A stretch of 64,000 nt of DNA from Spirosoma luteum DSM 19990 (GTDB lineage: Bacteria > Bacteroidota > Bacteroidia > Cytophagales > Spirosomataceae), in the NCBI RefSeq assembly GCF_000374065.1, contig NZ_KB893257.1, positions 1 through 64,000 of the forward strand, given 5' to 3'. Positions 61,862-64,000 of the stretch are shown here, piece after piece; the first letter of the stretch is position 1; every line of letters starts with the position of its first letter. The notes under the pieces are model-generated. The model made no database searches. It was given only the letters and a program-made list of their open reading frames with translations, and was not told the origin of the DNA. Made by a program: the position numbers and the translations under genes.

Positions 61862-62206
61862 ATGCAACCTACGCAGGACGTCCTCATTCCGGAAGTCATT
61901 CAGCAAATACCGCTTACGTACTACCTGATTCTCAGTACCGCACTGTTCGTTATCGGCATCATTGGTGTACTGACCCGGCGCAACGCCATCATCATCTTTA
62001 TGTCCATTGAGCTAATGCTCAATTCGGTCAATCTGTTACTTATCGCTTTTTCGTCCTACCGGTCTGATTCAGCCGGTCAGGTATTTGTCTTTTTCATCAT
62101 GGCCGTTGCTGCCGCCGAAGTATCGGTTGGGCTGGCTATTATTGTGATGATTTACCGCAACACCCGCTCTATTGATGTGGGTTTGCTCAATAAGTTGAAA
62201 TGGTAG
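61862..62206 (+). CDS. nuoK: NADH-quinone oxidoreductase subunit K
   Basis: This 114-aa inner-membrane protein of complex I has three helices. It carries the membrane Glu in IFMSIELMLNSVNLLLIAF and a second in MAVAAAEVSVGLAI, both needed for proton pumping. The length is normal. nuoL follows after 132 bp. nuoJ is not directly upstream. Confidence 0.95.
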   Translation: MQPTQDVLIPEVIQQIPLTYYLILSTALFVIGIIGVLTRRNAIIIFMSIELMLNSVNLLLIAFSSYRSDSAGQVFVFFIMAVAAAEVSVGLAIIVMIYRNTRSIDVGLLNKLKW

Positions 62207-62338
62207 AATCAAATTTGACGTTCGTAGTTTGATGGTTGTGTTCCTTGCCAGAACAGATGCAAAGGCATTTCAACTAGTTCCGGCGGAGAACCACTACGAC
62301 AAACAACAACCGTCAAACATCAAACCTTACCTGTGTTC

Positions 62339-64000
62339 ATGCAAATAGAATTACTCTGCGCGTTAATTCCGCTTCTCCCACTAATTGGCTTTCTGATTAA
62401 TGGACTCGGCTTCCGCCGATTGCCAAACGGTCTGGCTGGCGCTGTGGCTACCGGGGCTGTACTGGCCTCCTTTGTACTCTCCATCTATCTGTTCAGTGCG
62501 TTCAGTGCGTTCAGTGCGGGGGGGAGTCAACCGCTCATCGCTACCCTCTTCAACTGGATTAGCGTAGGCGATCTGCAAATCAATTTCTCGTTTCAGATTG
62601 ATCAGCTATCGTTGCTTATGCTGCTGGTGGTAACTGGGGTTGGCTCATTGATTCACCTGTACAGTATTGGCTATATGAGTCACGATGCGGGTTTTGGTAA
62701 GTTTATGGCTTTCCTAAACCTCTTTATCTTTTTTATGCTGCTGCTGGTGATGGGGTCAAACTACGTCATCATGTTTATCGGCTGGGAAGGGGTTGGGCTT
62801 TGCTCGTACCTGCTCATTGGTTTCTGGAATACGAATACCAACTACAACAATGCCGCCCGTAAAGCTTTCGTCATGAACCGCATTGGCGACCTGGGCTTTC
62901 TGCTGGGGATATTCATGCTTATCAACACGTTCGGTACGGTTGAGTATCTTGATGTTTTCAAACAGGCTACCAGTCTGGAAATGGGCGACACAACCGTACT
63001 GGCCATTACGCTCCTGCTGTTTGTAGGAGCTATGGGTAAATCGGCCCAAATTCCACTCTTCACCTGGCTACCCGATGCCATGGCCGGGCCTACACCCGTA
63101 TCTGCCCTGATTCACGCGGCAACCATGGTAACGGCGGGTATTTACATGGTCGTTCGCTCCAACGTGCTCTACACGCTGTCTCCGCTTACGCTCGAAATAA
63201 TTGGCGGCATCGCCATTGCAACAGCATTACTGGCCGCATCCATTGGGTTGCTGCAAAACGATATCAAGAAAGTACTGGCTTACTCCACCGTGTCGCAACT
63301 GGGCTATATGTTCCTGGGGTTGAGTGCCACGGCCTACACGGCGGGTATGTTCCACGTTATTACCCACGCGTTCTTCAAAGCCCTGTTGTTCCTGGGGGCC
63401 GGCAGCGTTATCCACGCCATGTCCGACGAGCAGGATATTCGGAAGATGGGTGGTTTGCGGAAAGCGTTACCCGTTACGTTCATTACCTTTTTGATTGGTA
63501 CTATTGCTATATCGGGTTTGCCCCCCTTTGCCGGTTTCTTCTCGAAAGATGAAATTCTGGCCCACGTGTTTAACCACAACAAATTGCTTTGGGCGTTAGG
63601 CGTTTTCGGTTCCGGCCTGACGTCGTTCTATATGTTCCGGCTACTATTCCTAACCTTTTTTGGTGAATTCCGGGGAACGGACGAACAAAAGCATCACCTC
63701 CACGAGTCGCCGGTGAGCATGACGGCTCCGCTGGTGATACTAGCTATTTTGTCGGCGGTTGGTGGTGTACTCAATCTGCCCGGTAGCGGCTGGCTGGGCG
63801 ATTTCATGGCACCTCTGTTTGAAGGCTCCCGGCAGGTAAACCCGGAAGCGTTTGCCGAATCAACGATTGAGCATAGCACAGAATACATACTAATGGCCGT
63901 TTCGGCCGGGGTGGCTTTGCTGGCCCTAGTCATCGCCTATGTCATGTACATCAGTCGTCAGGCCGTTCCTGCGCCCGAAACGGCTCAGCGTTCGCTGCCA
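62339..64000 (+). CDS. nuoL: NADH-quinone oxidoreductase subunit L, partial
   Basis: This gene is open at the right window edge; 554 codons are seen from the ATG at 62339. It is a membrane arm antiporter-like subunit of complex I with about 14 helices in this part. Family blocks are IGWEGVGLCSYLLIGFW, LFTWLPDAMAGPTPVSALIHAATMVTAG and KKVLAYSTVSQLGYMFLG. An in-frame triplicated 9-bp repeat (62492-62518) adds the periodic FSAFSAFSA to an early loop. Confidence 0.95.
   Translation, partial: MQIELLCALIPLLPLIGFLINGLGFRRLPNGLAGAVATGAVLASFVLSIYLFSAFSAFSAGGSQPLIATLFNWISVGDLQINFSFQIDQLSLLMLLVVTGVGSLIHLYSIGYMSHDAGFGKFMAFLNLFIFFMLLLVMGSNYVIMFIGWEGVGLCSYLLIGFWNTNTNYNNAARKAFVMNRIGDLGFLLGIFMLINTFGTVEYLDVFKQATSLEMGDTTVLAITLLLFVGAMGKSAQIPLFTWLPDAMAGPTPVSALIHAATMVTAGIYMVVRSNVLYTLSPLTLEIIGGIAIATALLAASIGLLQNDIKKVLAYSTVSQLGYMFLGLSATAYTAGMFHVITHAFFKALLFLGAGSVIHAMSDEQDIRKMGGLRKALPVTFITFLIGTIAISGLPPFAGFFSKDEILAHVFNHNKLLWALGVFGSGLTSFYMFRLLFLTFFGEFRGTDEQKHHLHESPVSMTAPLVILAILSAVGGVLNLPGSGWLGDFMAPLFEGSRQVNPEAFAESTIEHSTEYILMAVSAGVALLALVIAYVMYISRQAVPAPETAQRSLP
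62492..62518 (+). repeat. Tandem 9-bp repeat inside nuoL
   Basis: TTCAGTGCG occurs three times in a row, in frame, and encodes FSAFSAFSA. A multiple of three bases means copy number changes would keep the frame. Confidence 0.9.

Noticed and set aside
62213..62326. Possible hairpin between nuoK and nuoL
   Set aside because: Arms share words (GTTTGAT, GGTTGT) but need a gap of several bases, so the pairing is weak and not listed as a feature.
1..64000. tRNA, rRNA and CRISPR arrays
   Set aside because: No tRNA cloverleaf, rRNA conserved block or regularly spaced repeat with unique spacers was found on reading.

Overview
The window looks like chromosomal DNA of a Bacteroidota bacterium of the Cytophagales, most like Spirosoma or a close relative (inference). 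Several genes are preceded by the Bacteroidota -7 promoter element TAnnTTTG. The gene content fits: a parallel beta-helix protein paired with an SO2930-type dihaem cytochrome, an arginine operon, SufB, Mn-catalase, secreted hydrolases and small acidic proteins. No rRNA, tRNA or CRISPR array was recognised. Layout: (1) 1-3621 is accessory DNA, read as the right part of an IS1595-family element. It carries a transposase, an HTH plus ImmA/IrrE metalloprotease gene with two overlapping or adjacent unknown genes, and a 72-aa ORF; its left end lies outside the window. (2) 3.7-14.7 kb holds secreted or envelope proteins: a cysteine-less thioredoxin-fold protein, an exported MTA/SAH nucleosidase, an MFS exporter, the beta-helix/cytochrome pair, a GH13 amylase, a serine hydrolase, Mn-catalase and an acetyltransferase. 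(3) 14.8-22.7 kb holds a response regulator, a PhnP-like MBL protein, an MpaB-type oxygenase, mnmE, then argG, a GT9 glycosyltransferase, argC and a GNAT in tight series. (4) 23.2-28.4 kb holds a sugar-acid cluster (gluconokinase, lactonase-like amidohydrolase, FAH hydrolase) and sufB on the minus strand. Between them is a 414-bp gap with two minus-strand terminators. (5) 28.6-55.9 kb is mixed housekeeping and envelope DNA. It includes a split glycerol/polyol set (glpK, alditol oxidase, aquaporin), exbB/exbD and a Rieske-FAD oxidoreductase. (6) 55.97-59.71 kb is an SDR (PRISE-like) gene cut in two by a complete 2663-bp IS1595-type transposon with 37-bp perfect inverted repeats and an 8-bp target duplication. 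(7) 59.8-64 kb holds a Crp/Fnr regulator, a second lactonase-like amidohydrolase, and nuoK-nuoL running off the end. The main discovery is the complete transposon at 56706-59368. It carries cargo genes unrelated to transposition: a coiled-coil protein with a probable winged-helix C-terminus, a 49-aa very basic protein and a small minus-strand ORF. A second, divergent IS1595 element with protease cargo sits at the left edge. A second theme is a set of long intergenic hairpins whose apex (GCTGACGCG) is shared while their arms are unique to each site.
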